A stretch of DNA of 64,000 nt. It comes from Rahnella aceris (lineage in GTDB: Bacteria; Pseudomonadota; Gammaproteobacteria; Enterobacterales; Enterobacteriaceae). This document shows positions 1 to 7,988 of the stretch, piece by piece. Under the pieces are notes generated by a model. That model had not been told where the DNA came from and ran no database searches. It worked only from the letters and a program-made list of their open reading frames with translations. The first letter of the stretch is position 1; each line of letters starts with the position of its first letter. The stretch covers positions 89,388-153,387 of the forward strand of contig NZ_JAADJV010000007.1 of NCBI RefSeq assembly GCF_011684115.1. The letters run 5' to 3'. The position numbers and the translations under genes are program-made.

Positions 1-103
1 GTGCGCCTTTATCTGCGGCAGGTGCATCGGTCGACTTACCGTCACACGCAGCCAGACCGGCGATCAGTACTGCCATTCCCATCATTTTCGCGATATTACG
101 CAT
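1..103 (-). CDS. dcrB: DcrB family lipoprotein, N-terminal part only
   Basis: The reverse strand from 103 encodes the first 34 residues of a lipoprotein and runs off the window edge. A lipobox Leu-Ala-Ala-Cys lies at residues 17-20, after a short basic and hydrophobic signal. Asp at position +2 after the Cys predicts retention in the inner membrane by the Lol rule. The opening residues (MRNIAKMMG...) resemble E. coli DcrB, and dcrB is next to yhhQ there too. E. coli DcrB is needed for phage C1 and C6 infection. An AAGGA Shine-Dalgarno precedes the ATG. The rest of the protein cannot be judged. Confidence 0.85.
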   Translation of the reverse strand, partial: MRNIAKMMGMAVLIAGLAACDGKSTDAPAADKGA

Positions 104-228
104 CGGGCTTCCTTAAGTGGCCTGTTCACCAGGCTTACATGTTGACTTAACAGCCTTTATGGCAACCTATTCAGGCCACAAATGCAAGTCAGATTATGGC
201 GCGATTTGTGTCTTCCCGGCGACCCGGT

Positions 229-900
229 TTAGTGCGCACTGATAGCGGAATGCGGGTTGTTTCCTTGTGCTGATAAACGCTTAAGCAGCATATTCAGCAG
301 CATGCCGTACATCGGCAGGAAGAACACCAGGCAGATCAGCACCTTGAAGGTGTAATCCACCATCGCTATTTCTACCCAGTGCTGTGCCATAAAGGCATCG
401 CTGCTTTTGTAGAAAGCGATAAAGAAGAAGGACAGGGTATCGCTGATATTGCCGAGGAACATCGAGGCGACCGGTGCTATCCACCAGCGGCGGTTCTGGC
501 GCAGGCGGTTAAACACATGAACGTCAAGAATTTGCCCCAGCACATACGCCATAAAACTGGCGGTGGCGATACGCGCGACCATGATATTCAGGCTGCTGAG
601 CGCTTCCACGCCTTGCCATTGCGCTTCAAAGAATAACGCCGAGATGACATAGGAAATGGCCAGTGCAGGCACCATCACGGAAAGTATAATCCGTCGTGCC
701 AGCGGCGCGCCAAATATACGGACGGTCAGATCGGTAGCCAGAAAAATAAACGGGAAAGTGAACGCGCCCCAGGTGGTATGGAAACCAAAAATGGAAACGG
801 GTAACTGAACCAGATAGTTACTGGAGGTGATGATGGCGATGTGGAATAGCGAAAGCCATATCAGCGCGGAAAACCGCTGCTGAGCAGTAAAAGAGTACAT
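229..900 (-). CDS. yhhQ: Queuosine precursor transporter YhhQ
   Basis: This 223-residue integral membrane protein of the VUT/ECF family (COG1738) has about six hydrophobic segments and matches E. coli YhhQ in length. The family imports 7-cyano-7-deazaguanine (preQ0) and preQ1 across the inner membrane for queuosine modification of tRNA. It has its own leader and lies between dcrB and the divergent tusA. The ATG at 900 follows an AAAGG Shine-Dalgarno that is embedded in a probable preQ1-I riboswitch, so translation is likely shut down when precursor is plentiful. The family call is firm; the exact substrate preference is inferred from family knowledge. Confidence 0.93.
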   Translation of the reverse strand: MYSFTAQQRFSALIWLSLFHIAIITSSNYLVQLPVSIFGFHTTWGAFTFPFIFLATDLTVRIFGAPLARRIILSVMVPALAISYVISALFFEAQWQGVEALSSLNIMVARIATASFMAYVLGQILDVHVFNRLRQNRRWWIAPVASMFLGNISDTLSFFFIAFYKSSDAFMAQHWVEIAMVDYTFKVLICLVFFLPMYGMLLNMLLKRLSAQGNNPHSAISAH

Positions 901-908
901 ATATGTGA

Positions 909-946
909 CCTTTTTTTATGAATAAATTGGGGTGAGGGAACCCAAG
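909..946 (-). promoter_or_regulatory. Probable preQ1-I riboswitch in the yhhQ leader
   Basis: Read on the minus strand, a P1 arm TTGGG (945-941) is followed by the loop TTCCCTCA (940-933) and the closing arm CCCCAA (932-927). A U/A-rich tail then ends in seven A residues and GG (down to 909). This is the H-type pseudoknot layout of preQ1-I aptamers: a short G/C hairpin with a C-bearing loop, then an A-rich tail whose last bases pair back to the loop. The tail's AAAGG is also the yhhQ Shine-Dalgarno, 8 bases before the ATG, which fits translational control. It resembles the Thermoanaerobacter aptamer. A covariance search was not run. Confidence 0.75.
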
Positions 947-992
947 AAAATTTTTACTTTCGCACCCGTAATGGCGTGCGGCGCGCATAGTA

Positions 993-1020
993 CCTGTTTG
1001 CGCACCGTTTGCGCAACAGG
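993..1020. promoter_or_regulatory. Dyad with two TTTGCGCA direct repeats between yhhQ and tusA
   Basis: TTTGCGCA occurs at 997-1004 and again at 1008-1015, exactly 11 bp apart. The whole stretch also forms an imperfect palindrome, opening with CCTGTT at 993 and closing with AACAGG at 1020. It sits between the divergent yhhQ and tusA genes, where an operator or promoter element would be expected. I do not recognise a known regulator motif in it. Confidence 0.4.
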
Positions 1021-1138
1021 TCTACCGGTTAATTTTAGCGCAATGAGCCGTGTTTGTTGCGCCAGAAAACCAGCGGGTTAAACTATCCGCCTTTGCCAAA
1101 CAACCGCCCATTCACGTATGTAGATGTTGAGACACGAA

Positions 1139-1399
1139 ATGACCGACCCCTTTATCAATCCTGACCATCAGCTTGATGCGTTGGGTCTGCGTTGCCCGGA
1201 GCCAGTGATGATGGTTCGTAAAGCGGTACGCACCATGCAAGACGGCGAGACGTTATTGATCATCGCTGATGATCCGGCAACGACCCGCGATATTCCCGGT
1301 TTCTGCCGTTTTATGGAACATACGCTGCTGGCGTCGGATACCGAAAGCGTGCCGTACCGCTATTTGCTGTGCAAAGGGTTGGCAGAAAAACAGGGCTGA
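1139..1399 (+). CDS. tusA: Sulfur carrier protein TusA
   Basis: TusA takes persulfide sulfur from the cysteine desulfurase IscS and passes it to TusD in the relay that makes the 2-thiouridine of tRNA wobble positions; it also feeds molybdenum cofactor synthesis. The active cysteine is Cys19 in the Leu-Arg-Cys-Pro-Glu-Pro motif. The 86-residue product aligns with E. coli TusA almost end to end, with a few extra C-terminal residues. An in-frame ATG at 1124 would add five residues absent from the family, so the ATG at 1139 behind a GAGA Shine-Dalgarno is preferred. It converges on zntA. Confidence 0.95.
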   Translation: MTDPFINPDHQLDALGLRCPEPVMMVRKAVRTMQDGETLLIIADDPATTRDIPGFCRFMEHTLLASDTESVPYRYLLCKGLAEKQG

Positions 1400-1415
1400 T
1401 GGCTCAGCCCGTGTT
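1393..1415 (+). terminator. Hairpin at the tusA stop codon
   Basis: GGGCTGA (1393-1399) and TCAGCCC (1404-1410) form a perfect 7-bp stem that includes the last codons of tusA, followed by the T-rich GTGTTGTTTATTT. It could terminate tusA before it runs into the convergent zntA. The U-tract is interrupted, so strength is uncertain. Confidence 0.45.
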
Positions 1416-1417
1416 GT

Positions 1418-3772
1418 TTATTTCGATTTATTGCGCAACAGCCTTAACGCATTGGCGGTCACCAGCGCCGTTGCGCCGGAATCCGCCAGCACCGCCAGCC
1501 ACAATCCGGTCAATCCCATCAACGTGGTGACCAGGAAAATCGCTTTCAGCCCCAGCGCAATCGTGATGTTCTGACGGATATTCGCCCGTGTAGCACGCGA
1601 AAGGCTGATCATCTGCGCCAGCCCGCTCAGGCGGTTATGCGTCAGTGCCGCATCCGCCGTTTCCAGCGCGACGTCCGTTCCGCTTCCCATCGCAATACCG
1701 ATAGTCGCGGCTTTCATGGCGGGCGCATCGTTAATGCCGTCACCGACCATGGCTACCGGTTTCAGTGCATTCAGCGCGGTGACCGCTGAGACTTTATCCG
1801 CAGGCAGTAAGCCCGCACGGAAATCAATGCCGAGCCGGTCAGCGATGGTTTTCGCCGCCCGCGGATTGTCGCCGGTCAGCATGACCGCCGACACGCCGAG
1901 CGCTTTGAGTTTCTGCAATGCCTCGGCCGCGTCATCCCGCAGACGATCCTGCATGGCAATCAGCCCGATCGCGTTTTCTTCCTGCAACACCACCACCACG
2001 GTTTTTCCGCTGGATTCCCAGTCAGTAATTTGCGCAAGGGTTTCAGTTGTCAGGCTGTTTTCAGCCACACTTTTCGGTGCCAGCACCTGAATTTTGCGGC
2101 CTGAAACGAGGCCTTCCACGCCGGAACCGGCCAGCGCGCGGCGATCCTGCGCCGTGAGCGGTAGCGGATTACTGGTTTTTGCACGGGCCAAAATCGCCTG
2201 CGCCAGCGGGTGATGCGAACCTTCTTCCACCGCTGATGCCAGACTTAATACTTCGCCTTCGCTGGCGCCGTTCAGCAGTAAAACGTCGGTAACTTCAGGT
2301 TTGCCTTCGGTCAGCGTACCGGTTTTATCCAGGGCAACGGTTTGAATCAGCGCCAGCTGTTCCAGCGCTGCACCGCCTTTGATCAATGCACCCTGACGCG
2401 TGGCCGCTGCCAGCCCGGACGTAATCGCTGCTGGCGTCGAAATCACCAGCGCACAAGGACAGCCAATCAGCAGCAGCGTCAGCCCGCGGTAAATCCAGGT
2501 TTCCCACGATAGCCCCATCGCCAGTGGCGGCACGATAATCACCAGCAACGACATCAGCATAATGACCGGCGTGTAATAGCGGCTGAAAGTATCGAGGAAA
2601 CGCTCGATCGGCGCACGGCGTTCATCGGCTTCTTCAATCAGTTGCAGGATGCGGTCAATGGCGCTGTTGCCCGGCGCGGAAGCCACTTCGAGGCGTGCCA
2701 GCCGGTCAACGCACAGGCTGCCTGCAGGCACTTTTTCACCGGCCAGATGATCCACCGGAACTGATTCGCCGGTCAGCGCGCTTTCGTCGAAACTGGCGGC
2801 GCTTTGTAAAACAGCGTCGGCAGGCAGGCGTGCACCTGCCGCGATTTCAATGATATCGCCGGGACGCAAGCTGCTGACCGGCACGGTTTCAGATTTGCCA
2901 TTCACAATGCGGACAGCGGTATCCGGGATCAGCGCCATCAGCGCTTTTACGCCGCTGCGTGCCCGGCTGGAGGCAAAAGCCTCAAGGCGTTCGCCCACCA
3001 TAAACAGCAACAGAACCATGGCGGCTTCGGCTGTCGCACCGATAAAGAGTGCGCCGATCGCGGCGATACTCATCAGCGTTTCGATGGCGAATGGCGAACC
3101 GGCGCGGGTCTGGCGAATCGCCTGACGCAGTACCGGCCAGAGCCCGACCAGTGTCGTGGCGATAAACGCGATGTTACCCATCTGCGGGTTGAAATGATCG
3201 AGCACCCAGCTCAGTAGCATCAGAACCGAAAGAGCGATCAGCGGCAGCGCTTCCTGCAAACGGGAAGGTTCGGCGGTGGGTTTTTCCTGCGGTTTGTCGA
3301 GCGATTGCAGGGTAAAACCTGCGGCGGTAACGGCATTTTGCACGTGTTGGGTGATATCAAAACCTGCATCAATCACCAGCTTTTCAGTAGCGAACAGCAC
3401 TTTAGCGTGGCTGATACCATCAATACCTGAAACGGCTTTTTCAATTTTTCGGGCACAGGCAGGGCAGTCCATACCTTGTACTTTCCAGCTGTATTGCTGA
3501 CTGCCGGAAAGCGGTGAGGCGGGTTCGTCTTCGCCCGGCGAACCTTCGGCGTTGCCATCGTCCGATGTATGTGAGTGCTCACCTGTTTTTGGCGCACAGC
3601 AGCTGTCAGTGGTGGAGCAGGCGGAAACCGCCAGCGGGGGTTTTTCGCTACAGCAGCCAGCCGGATGTGTGCCGGGCTGCGCAATAGCGCCAATTTTGTT
3701 GATACGCAGTGCAGGGGTATGTTTGCCCTGACATCCGCAGCGACAGGTGTTGTTTTTTTGCAGTGGGATCAT
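1418..3772 (-). CDS. zntA: Zn(II)/Cd(II)/Pb(II)-translocating P1B-type ATPase ZntA
   Basis: ZntA exports Zn, Cd and Pb from the cytoplasm using ATP. Visible landmarks in the 784-residue product are the heavy-metal-binding motif GMDCPAC at residues 100-106, the actuator TGES near 334-337, the transmembrane metal site CPC at 438-440, the phosphorylation motif DKTGT at 482-486 and the hinge MVGDGINDAP in the last third. It is longer than E. coli ZntA (732 residues). The extra length is mostly at the N-terminus, which carries eight cysteines (10, 12, 14, 40, 41, 52, 58, 59) and a His-Ser-His before the metal-binding domain. GGAGG precedes the ATG. Regulation by ZntR is predicted from the promoter. 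Confidence 0.96.
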   Translation of the reverse strand: MIPLQKNNTCRCGCQGKHTPALRINKIGAIAQPGTHPAGCCSEKPPLAVSACSTTDSCCAPKTGEHSHTSDDGNAEGSPGEDEPASPLSGSQQYSWKVQGMDCPACARKIEKAVSGIDGISHAKVLFATEKLVIDAGFDITQHVQNAVTAAGFTLQSLDKPQEKPTAEPSRLQEALPLIALSVLMLLSWVLDHFNPQMGNIAFIATTLVGLWPVLRQAIRQTRAGSPFAIETLMSIAAIGALFIGATAEAAMVLLLFMVGERLEAFASSRARSGVKALMALIPDTAVRIVNGKSETVPVSSLRPGDIIEIAAGARLPADAVLQSAASFDESALTGESVPVDHLAGEKVPAGSLCVDRLARLEVASAPGNSAIDRILQLIEEADERRAPIERFLDTFSRYYTPVIMLMSLLVIIVPPLAMGLSWETWIYRGLTLLLIGCPCALVISTPAAITSGLAAATRQGALIKGGAALEQLALIQTVALDKTGTLTEGKPEVTDVLLLNGASEGEVLSLASAVEEGSHHPLAQAILARAKTSNPLPLTAQDRRALAGSGVEGLVSGRKIQVLAPKSVAENSLTTETLAQITDWESSGKTVVVVLQEENAIGLIAMQDRLRDDAAEALQKLKALGVSAVMLTGDNPRAAKTIADRLGIDFRAGLLPADKVSAVTALNALKPVAMVGDGINDAPAMKAATIGIAMGSGTDVALETADAALTHNRLSGLAQMISLSRATRANIRQNITIALGLKAIFLVTTLMGLTGLWLAVLADSGATALVTANALRLLRNKSK

Positions 3773-3808
3773 AAAGCCTCCGGTTCGAAACCGAGTGGAA
3801 TTACCCCC

Positions 3809-3840
3809 AGTGTAAACGTTGGAGTCGGCTCTAAGGTCAA
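3809..3840 (-). promoter_or_regulatory. ZntR-type zntA promoter with 20-bp spacer
   Basis: On the minus strand a -35 element TTGACC (3840-3835) and a -10 element TACACT (3814-3809) are separated by exactly 20 bp. A near-perfect dyad (TTAGAG...CTCCAA) fills the spacer. Over-long spacers containing an operator are the signature of MerR-family activators such as ZntR, and E. coli zntA uses the same arrangement with related bases. The site lies about 40 bp upstream of the zntA start. Confidence 0.8.
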
Positions 3841-3853
3841 CAAGTATTTTATC

Positions 3854-3876
3854 AGCGGAACCAGAACGGTTCCGCT
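3854..3876 (-). terminator. Stem-loop downstream of yhhN
   Basis: AGCGGAACC and GGTTCCGCT form a perfect 9-bp stem with a 5-base loop, just beyond the yhhN stop codon. On the minus strand it is followed by GATAAAATACTT, not a strong U-run. It could end yhhN transcription before the zntA promoter. Confidence 0.4.
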
Positions 3877-3884
3877 GTGGGATA

Positions 3885-4511
3885 TTACAGGTATAACGAC
3901 CGGACTATCAGGAAGTGCCCGCCGAAATAACAGGCGGCAACCAGCGCGTCGGCGGCGCGGAAGGTGAAGCGGTATCGGCTGAGCAGCCAGAAAATATTCC
4001 CCAGCAGTAACAGCGCTGCGCCGCAGAACAGCGAAAACGCCATGTCGGTACTGCGGGCAAAATACTGTTCGCCAGCCAGCCAGACCATCAGCAGGGTCAT
4101 GGCGATGTAAGTGGTCACTGGCCATCGCAGCTCCGCCAGCCGTGTCCAGATCACTGCGAGAAGTATCGCCCCGATGATCAGTAACGTCAGCGGCAGCGGC
4201 CAGAAGAAGGTGATGGTCATCTGGCTGGCGAAACTCAGCGTATACAGCAGATGCGACAGGAAGAAGGCACCGATGGCGTACATGAAGCGTTCTTCAGGCA
4301 GCAGTAACAGGCTGTCTGCCACCAGTGTCGCCGCCAGACCCAGTAAGATCAGATAGCTGTAAACGTTGAGTGTCGGCGCCTGCCAGGCCAGCAACAGCAG
4401 CAATAGTAAGGTGACGGGTTTAAAGACCCAGCGCTGCCAGCGCGGGCCACGATAGCTGGCGTCAACGAACAACCAGCCAGAGAAAAATACAGCGAGGAAT
4501 GGCCAACTCAT
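3885..4511 (-). CDS. yhhN: YhhN family (TMEM86-type) membrane protein
   Basis: This 208-residue protein is almost wholly hydrophobic, with about eight predicted membrane spans. It matches the YhhN/TMEM86 family. Animal TMEM86B is a lysoplasmalogenase that cleaves the vinyl-ether bond of lysoplasmalogens; the bacterial role is not settled, so no substrate is assigned. Its place between zntA and the yhhL-rsmD pair is the same as in E. coli. It is transcribed away from rsmD and ends just before the zntA promoter. The family call is good, the function weak. Confidence 0.85.
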   Translation of the reverse strand: MSWPFLAVFFSGWLFVDASYRGPRWQRWVFKPVTLLLLLLLAWQAPTLNVYSYLILLGLAATLVADSLLLLPEERFMYAIGAFFLSHLLYTLSFASQMTITFFWPLPLTLLIIGAILLAVIWTRLAELRWPVTTYIAMTLLMVWLAGEQYFARSTDMAFSLFCGAALLLLGNIFWLLSRYRFTFRAADALVAACYFGGHFLIVRSLYL

Positions 4512-4687
4512 TGTTTATCCTTTTATATTTCAGAACAGAACATAAAACCGATGTCAGGGTCTGCTTGCGGGAAAACACATCCTGTTTTCCTGAACTTGCT
4601 TTCAGTGTAGGAGAGAGAGCATGGCGGCGACAATCAGAAATCCCCGTAACGGCGGGTCTGATGAATGTTGGTTTAGGATAGGGGGAA

Positions 4688-4712
4688 TTTACGGCGCAGG
4701 GCGCGCCGTAAA
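4688..4712 (-). terminator. Stem-loop after yhhL
   Basis: TTTACGGCGC and GCGCCGTAAA form a perfect 10-bp stem with a 5-base loop, 9 bases past the yhhL stop. No long U-run follows on the minus strand, so it may act as a weak terminator or as a 3' end stabiliser of the rsmD-yhhL mRNA. Confidence 0.45.
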
Positions 4713-4720
4713 AGCGGGGA

Positions 4721-4999
4721 TTACTTTTTGGCTGGCAACGGAGGCTGTTTTTTCTGCCACGCCATCAGTTCGAAGACGCCGAACAGGAAGATGCGGGTTT
4801 GCAGCCACGGCCCGATGGTGTCCTTTTCCTTGCCCTGCGTGGCTTTAAGCAGCATCACCTGCAGGCCATGCATAAAGAACATGAAGACAATTGCCACGTC
4901 TAAAAAGTATTTGATCGGCTTCGGGAACGGGTGGATCAGGTTAAACGCCAGAAACGCCCAAATACATAACATCAACAACCGACCAATATTGATCAACAT
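4721..4999 (-). CDS. yhhL: YhhL family (DUF1145) small membrane protein
   Basis: The 92-residue protein has two to three hydrophobic segments (residues about 1-22, 30-50 and a weaker one near 70) and a Lys-rich tail. It matches E. coli YhhL (DUF1145), which is also directly downstream of rsmD. A single base separates its ATG from the rsmD stop codon, so the two are co-transcribed and probably translationally coupled. No function is known for the family. Confidence 0.85.
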   Translation of the reverse strand: MLINIGRLLMLCIWAFLAFNLIHPFPKPIKYFLDVAIVFMFFMHGLQVMLLKATQGKEKDTIGPWLQTRIFLFGVFELMAWQKKQPPLPAKK

Positions 5000-5000
5000 C

Positions 5001-5612
5001 TTACTGCTCCTGTTCTGGTGAGCCGGTTTCAGGCGTCACATCGCGATGATAAAGACGATAAGCAACTTGTCCGGCGACTTTCTCACGGTGTAAGCGCCAG
5101 CGGGCAGGCACATCCAGCGTGTCATGTTCGGCTTCTGTTTCGACATAAATCCAGGCTTCATCGGCCAGCCACTGGTTTTGCTCCAGCAGGTTCAGGGTGT
5201 CTTGCAGAATGCCTTTGCGGAAAGGCGGATCGAGGAAAACCACATCAAAGGCGCTTCCGGCTTTTGCCAGCCAGTTCAGGGCATTGACGTTAAATACTTT
5301 CGCATCACTGGCGTTTAGCAGCGCCAGGTTTTTCTCTAACTGTTGCGCAACCGGGCGCTCAAACTCCAGCAATGTCGCGCTGGCCGCATAACGTGACAAG
5401 GCTTCCAGACCGAGTGCGCCGCTGCCTGCAAAACAGTCCAGACAATGTGCGCCCTGTAAAACTGGCGCAAGCCAGTTAAACAGCGTTTCGCGCACGCGAT
5501 CGGTAGTCGGGCGCAGCCCCGGGCTGTGAGGGACCGGAAGTTTGCGTCCGCGCCATTGTCCGCCAATAATTCGGATCTGGCCTGCGGCGGGCGTGTTGGG
5601 TTTCTTTGCCAT
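5001..5612 (-). CDS. rsmD: 16S rRNA (guanine-966 N2)-methyltransferase RsmD
   Basis: RsmD methylates N2 of G966 in 16S rRNA in the assembled 30S subunit, using S-adenosylmethionine. The 203-residue product has the Rossmann SAM motif with CLDCFAGSGALGLEALSRYA in its first half and the catalytic Asp-Pro-Pro-Phe (VVFLDPPF) near residue 135, typical of base N-methyltransferases. The N-terminal IIGGQWRGRKLPV is the usual family start. It is divergent from ftsY across about 225 bp, as in E. coli, and is followed at once by yhhL. Confidence 0.96.
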   Translation of the reverse strand: MAKKPNTPAAGQIRIIGGQWRGRKLPVPHSPGLRPTTDRVRETLFNWLAPVLQGAHCLDCFAGSGALGLEALSRYAASATLLEFERPVAQQLEKNLALLNASDAKVFNVNALNWLAKAGSAFDVVFLDPPFRKGILQDTLNLLEQNQWLADEAWIYVETEAEHDTLDVPARWRLHREKVAGQVAYRLYHRDVTPETGSPEQEQ

Positions 5613-5838
5613 AGTTCGCTTGTGTCATCCAAAGCCGTCGGGCTTCGTTGCCTATCGTTTGGAGGGCTATTCTACCGGTGTGCGGGCAATGGGCAAATGT
5701 TTAACATTGTCGATTGAAAAACCAGCGGAATTCAATACGCGGGCGTGTTGCCCGCAGGGGAAAGTGATAGACTGCCTGACCATAACCCTATTAATAATCC
5801 GTTCGCCAGTCATTAACGGCGAGGAGTGAAGTTGTAAA

Positions 5839-7320
5839 ATGGCAAAAGATAAAAAACGCGGTTTCTTCTCCTGGTTCGGTCGTGGCCGTCAGGAAGAAGA
5901 GCAGCAGAAGGAAGAAACACGCGAAGAACAGCCGGTTGTCGAAGAACAACTGACGGAAGAACCGGCAGTCCCGGTAGCTCGCGAGGCTGTTACAGAACCT
6001 GAAGTTGAAGCAGAAACTGAAACTGAACCGGCCGCACACGTTCAACCTGAGCCTGAAATTGAACCCGAGCCATTTGTTGAGCCGGAACCGGAAATTGTAC
6101 CCGAACCGCTGACAGAGCCTGAGCTGGAAGACAAACCTGAACCGGTTCGCGAGCAGGCCGCCGCTGAACTGGCAGAAGAAATTGTTCACATCACTGAGCA
6201 GGTTGCCGCGCAGCCTGCCGTTGTTGAAGATATCGCTGAAGACGAATTTGTTGAATCGGCAGAAGAAATTGCCGAAGATCTGCGTCAGGACGCCATTGAT
6301 TCGATTGATGATTCTGTCGCTGTGGAAGAACCCTTACCTGTGGCGCTGGATCCGATTGTGGTGCTGCCCGCCGGTGAAACCGAGCAGGAACGCCCGACCA
6401 AAGAAGGGTTCTTCGCCCGTCTGAAACGCAGCCTGGTCAAAACCAAGCAGAATCTCGGCTCCGGTTTCGTTGGTCTGTTCCGTGGTAAGAAAATCGACGA
6501 CGATCTGTTTGAGGAGCTGGAAGAACAGCTGCTGATCGCCGACGTTGGCGTCGAAACCACCCGAAAAATCATTACTTCACTGACTGAACATGCCTCGCGT
6601 AAGCAACTGAAAGACGCAGATGCGCTGTACGGCAAGCTGAAGGAAGAAATGTCCGAAATACTGGCGAAAGTTGACGAGCCACTGGATGTCAGCGGGAAAA
6701 CCCCGTATGTCATTCTGATGGTTGGCGTAAACGGCGTCGGTAAAACCACCACCATCGGTAAAATGGCGCGCCAGTTTGAAGCACAGGGTAAATCTGTGAT
6801 GCTGGCAGCAGGCGACACCTTCCGTGCCGCAGCCGTTGAACAGTTGCAAGTCTGGGGTCAGCGTAACAAGATCCCGGTGATTGCGCAGCACACCGGTGCC
6901 GATTCCGCGTCGGTTATCTTCGATGCCATTCAGGCGGCGAAAGCCCGCAATATCGACGTGCTGATTGCTGATACCGCCGGGCGTTTGCAAAACAAAACGC
7001 ACCTGATGGAAGAGCTGAAGAAAATCGTCCGTGTGATGAAGAAGCTCGACGAAGACGCACCGCATGAAGTGATGCTGACGCTCGACGCCAGTACCGGCCA
7101 GAACGCAGTGAGTCAGGCCAAATTATTCAACGAAGCCGTCGGGCTGACCGGGATAACGCTGACTAAACTGGATGGCACTGCGAAAGGCGGCGTGATCTTT
7201 GCCATCGCCGATCAGTTCAGCATTCCGATCCGTTACATTGGTGTCGGTGAAGGTATCGAAGATTTAAGGCCGTTTAAGGCAGACGATTTTATTGAGGCAC
7301 TTTTTGCCCGAGAGGATTAA
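5839..7320 (+). CDS. ftsY: Signal recognition particle receptor FtsY
   Basis: FtsY is the membrane-associated GTPase that receives SRP-ribosome complexes and hands them to the Sec translocon. The 493-residue protein starts with a basic patch (KDKKRGFFSWFGRGR) that acts as a membrane anchor. A long acidic A domain follows, with Glu/Pro repeats between residues about 60 and 105. The C-terminal NG GTPase has the P-loop GVNGVGKTTT near residue 300, DTAGR, and TKLDGTAKGG. The A domain is the variable part of the family. A GAGGAG lies about 15 bases upstream of the ATG. ftsE follows after 5 bp. Confidence 0.97.
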   Translation: MAKDKKRGFFSWFGRGRQEEEQQKEETREEQPVVEEQLTEEPAVPVAREAVTEPEVEAETETEPAAHVQPEPEIEPEPFVEPEPEIVPEPLTEPELEDKPEPVREQAAAELAEEIVHITEQVAAQPAVVEDIAEDEFVESAEEIAEDLRQDAIDSIDDSVAVEEPLPVALDPIVVLPAGETEQERPTKEGFFARLKRSLVKTKQNLGSGFVGLFRGKKIDDDLFEELEEQLLIADVGVETTRKIITSLTEHASRKQLKDADALYGKLKEEMSEILAKVDEPLDVSGKTPYVILMVGVNGVGKTTTIGKMARQFEAQGKSVMLAAGDTFRAAAVEQLQVWGQRNKIPVIAQHTGADSASVIFDAIQAAKARNIDVLIADTAGRLQNKTHLMEELKKIVRVMKKLDEDAPHEVMLTLDASTGQNAVSQAKLFNEAVGLTGITLTKLDGTAKGGVIFAIADQFSIPIRYIGVGEGIEDLRPFKADDFIEALFARED

Positions 7321-7325
7321 TACGG

Positions 7326-7988
7326 ATGATTCGCTTTGAACAGGTCAGTAAAGCTTATCTGGGCGGACGACAGGCGCTTCAGGGCGTCAATTTTCATATC
7401 CAGCAAGCAGAAATGGCATTTCTGACCGGACACTCTGGCGCGGGTAAAAGTACCCTGCTGAAGCTGATTTGCGGCATAGAGCGTCCGAGTGCCGGACACA
7501 TTTTGTTTGGCGGTCATGATATCAGCCGCCTGAAATCCAGCGAAGTGCCGTTCCTGCGTCGTCAGATCGGCATGATCTTTCAGGATCACCACCTGCTGAT
7601 GGATCGTACCGTGTATGACAACGTGGCGATGCCGCTGATCATTTCCGGTGCAAGCAGTGAAGATATCCGCCGCCGCGTGTCGGCTGCGCTGGATAAAGTC
7701 GGATTACTGGATAAAGCGAAGAACTTGCCAATCCAGCTTTCCGGCGGTGAACAACAGCGTGTGGGCATTGCCCGTGCGGTGGTGAACAAGCCCGCAGTGC
7801 TGCTGGCGGATGAACCGACCGGTAACCTCGATGGCGAATTGTCGGAAGGCATTTTGCGTCTGTTCGAAGAATTTAACCGCGTCGGCGTTACCGTGCTGAT
7901 GGCGACGCATGATGTGGGTCTGATTGCCCGTCGTAATTACCGCACGCTGACGCTGAGTCAGGGGCGTATGTCGGGAGGGGTGTACTAA
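7326..7988 (+). CDS. ftsE: Cell-division ABC ATPase FtsE
   Basis: FtsE is the ATPase of the FtsEX complex. It works with FtsX at the septum to activate peptidoglycan amidases (through EnvC) and to help divisome assembly; it does not appear to transport a solute. The 220-residue protein has Walker [10 protein letters not shown] near residue 36, the signature [13 protein letters not shown], Walker [13 protein letters not shown] and the switch His in MATHD. Its stop overlaps the ftsX start by one base (TAATG), indicating translational coupling. Confidence 0.97.
   Translation: MIRFEQVSKAYLGGRQALQGVNFHIQQAEMAFLTGHSGAGKSTLLKLICGIERPSAGHILFGGHDISRLKSSEVPFLRRQIGMIFQDHHLLMDRTVYDNVAMPLIISGASSEDIRRRVSAALDKVGLLDKAKNLPIQLSGGEQQRVGIARAVVNKPAVLLADEPTGNLDGELSEGILRLFEEFNRVGVTVLMATHDVGLIARRNYRTLTLSQGRMSGGVY

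Noticed and set aside
379..636. Plus-strand open frame of 85 codons inside yhhQ
   Set aside because: It is the shadow of a confidently identified membrane protein on the other strand and shows no family features or ribosome-binding site.
3872..4125. Candidate extra gene (minus strand, 118 codons) between zntA and yhhN
   Set aside because: Most of it overlaps yhhN in another frame, and the rest covers the ZntR-type promoter.
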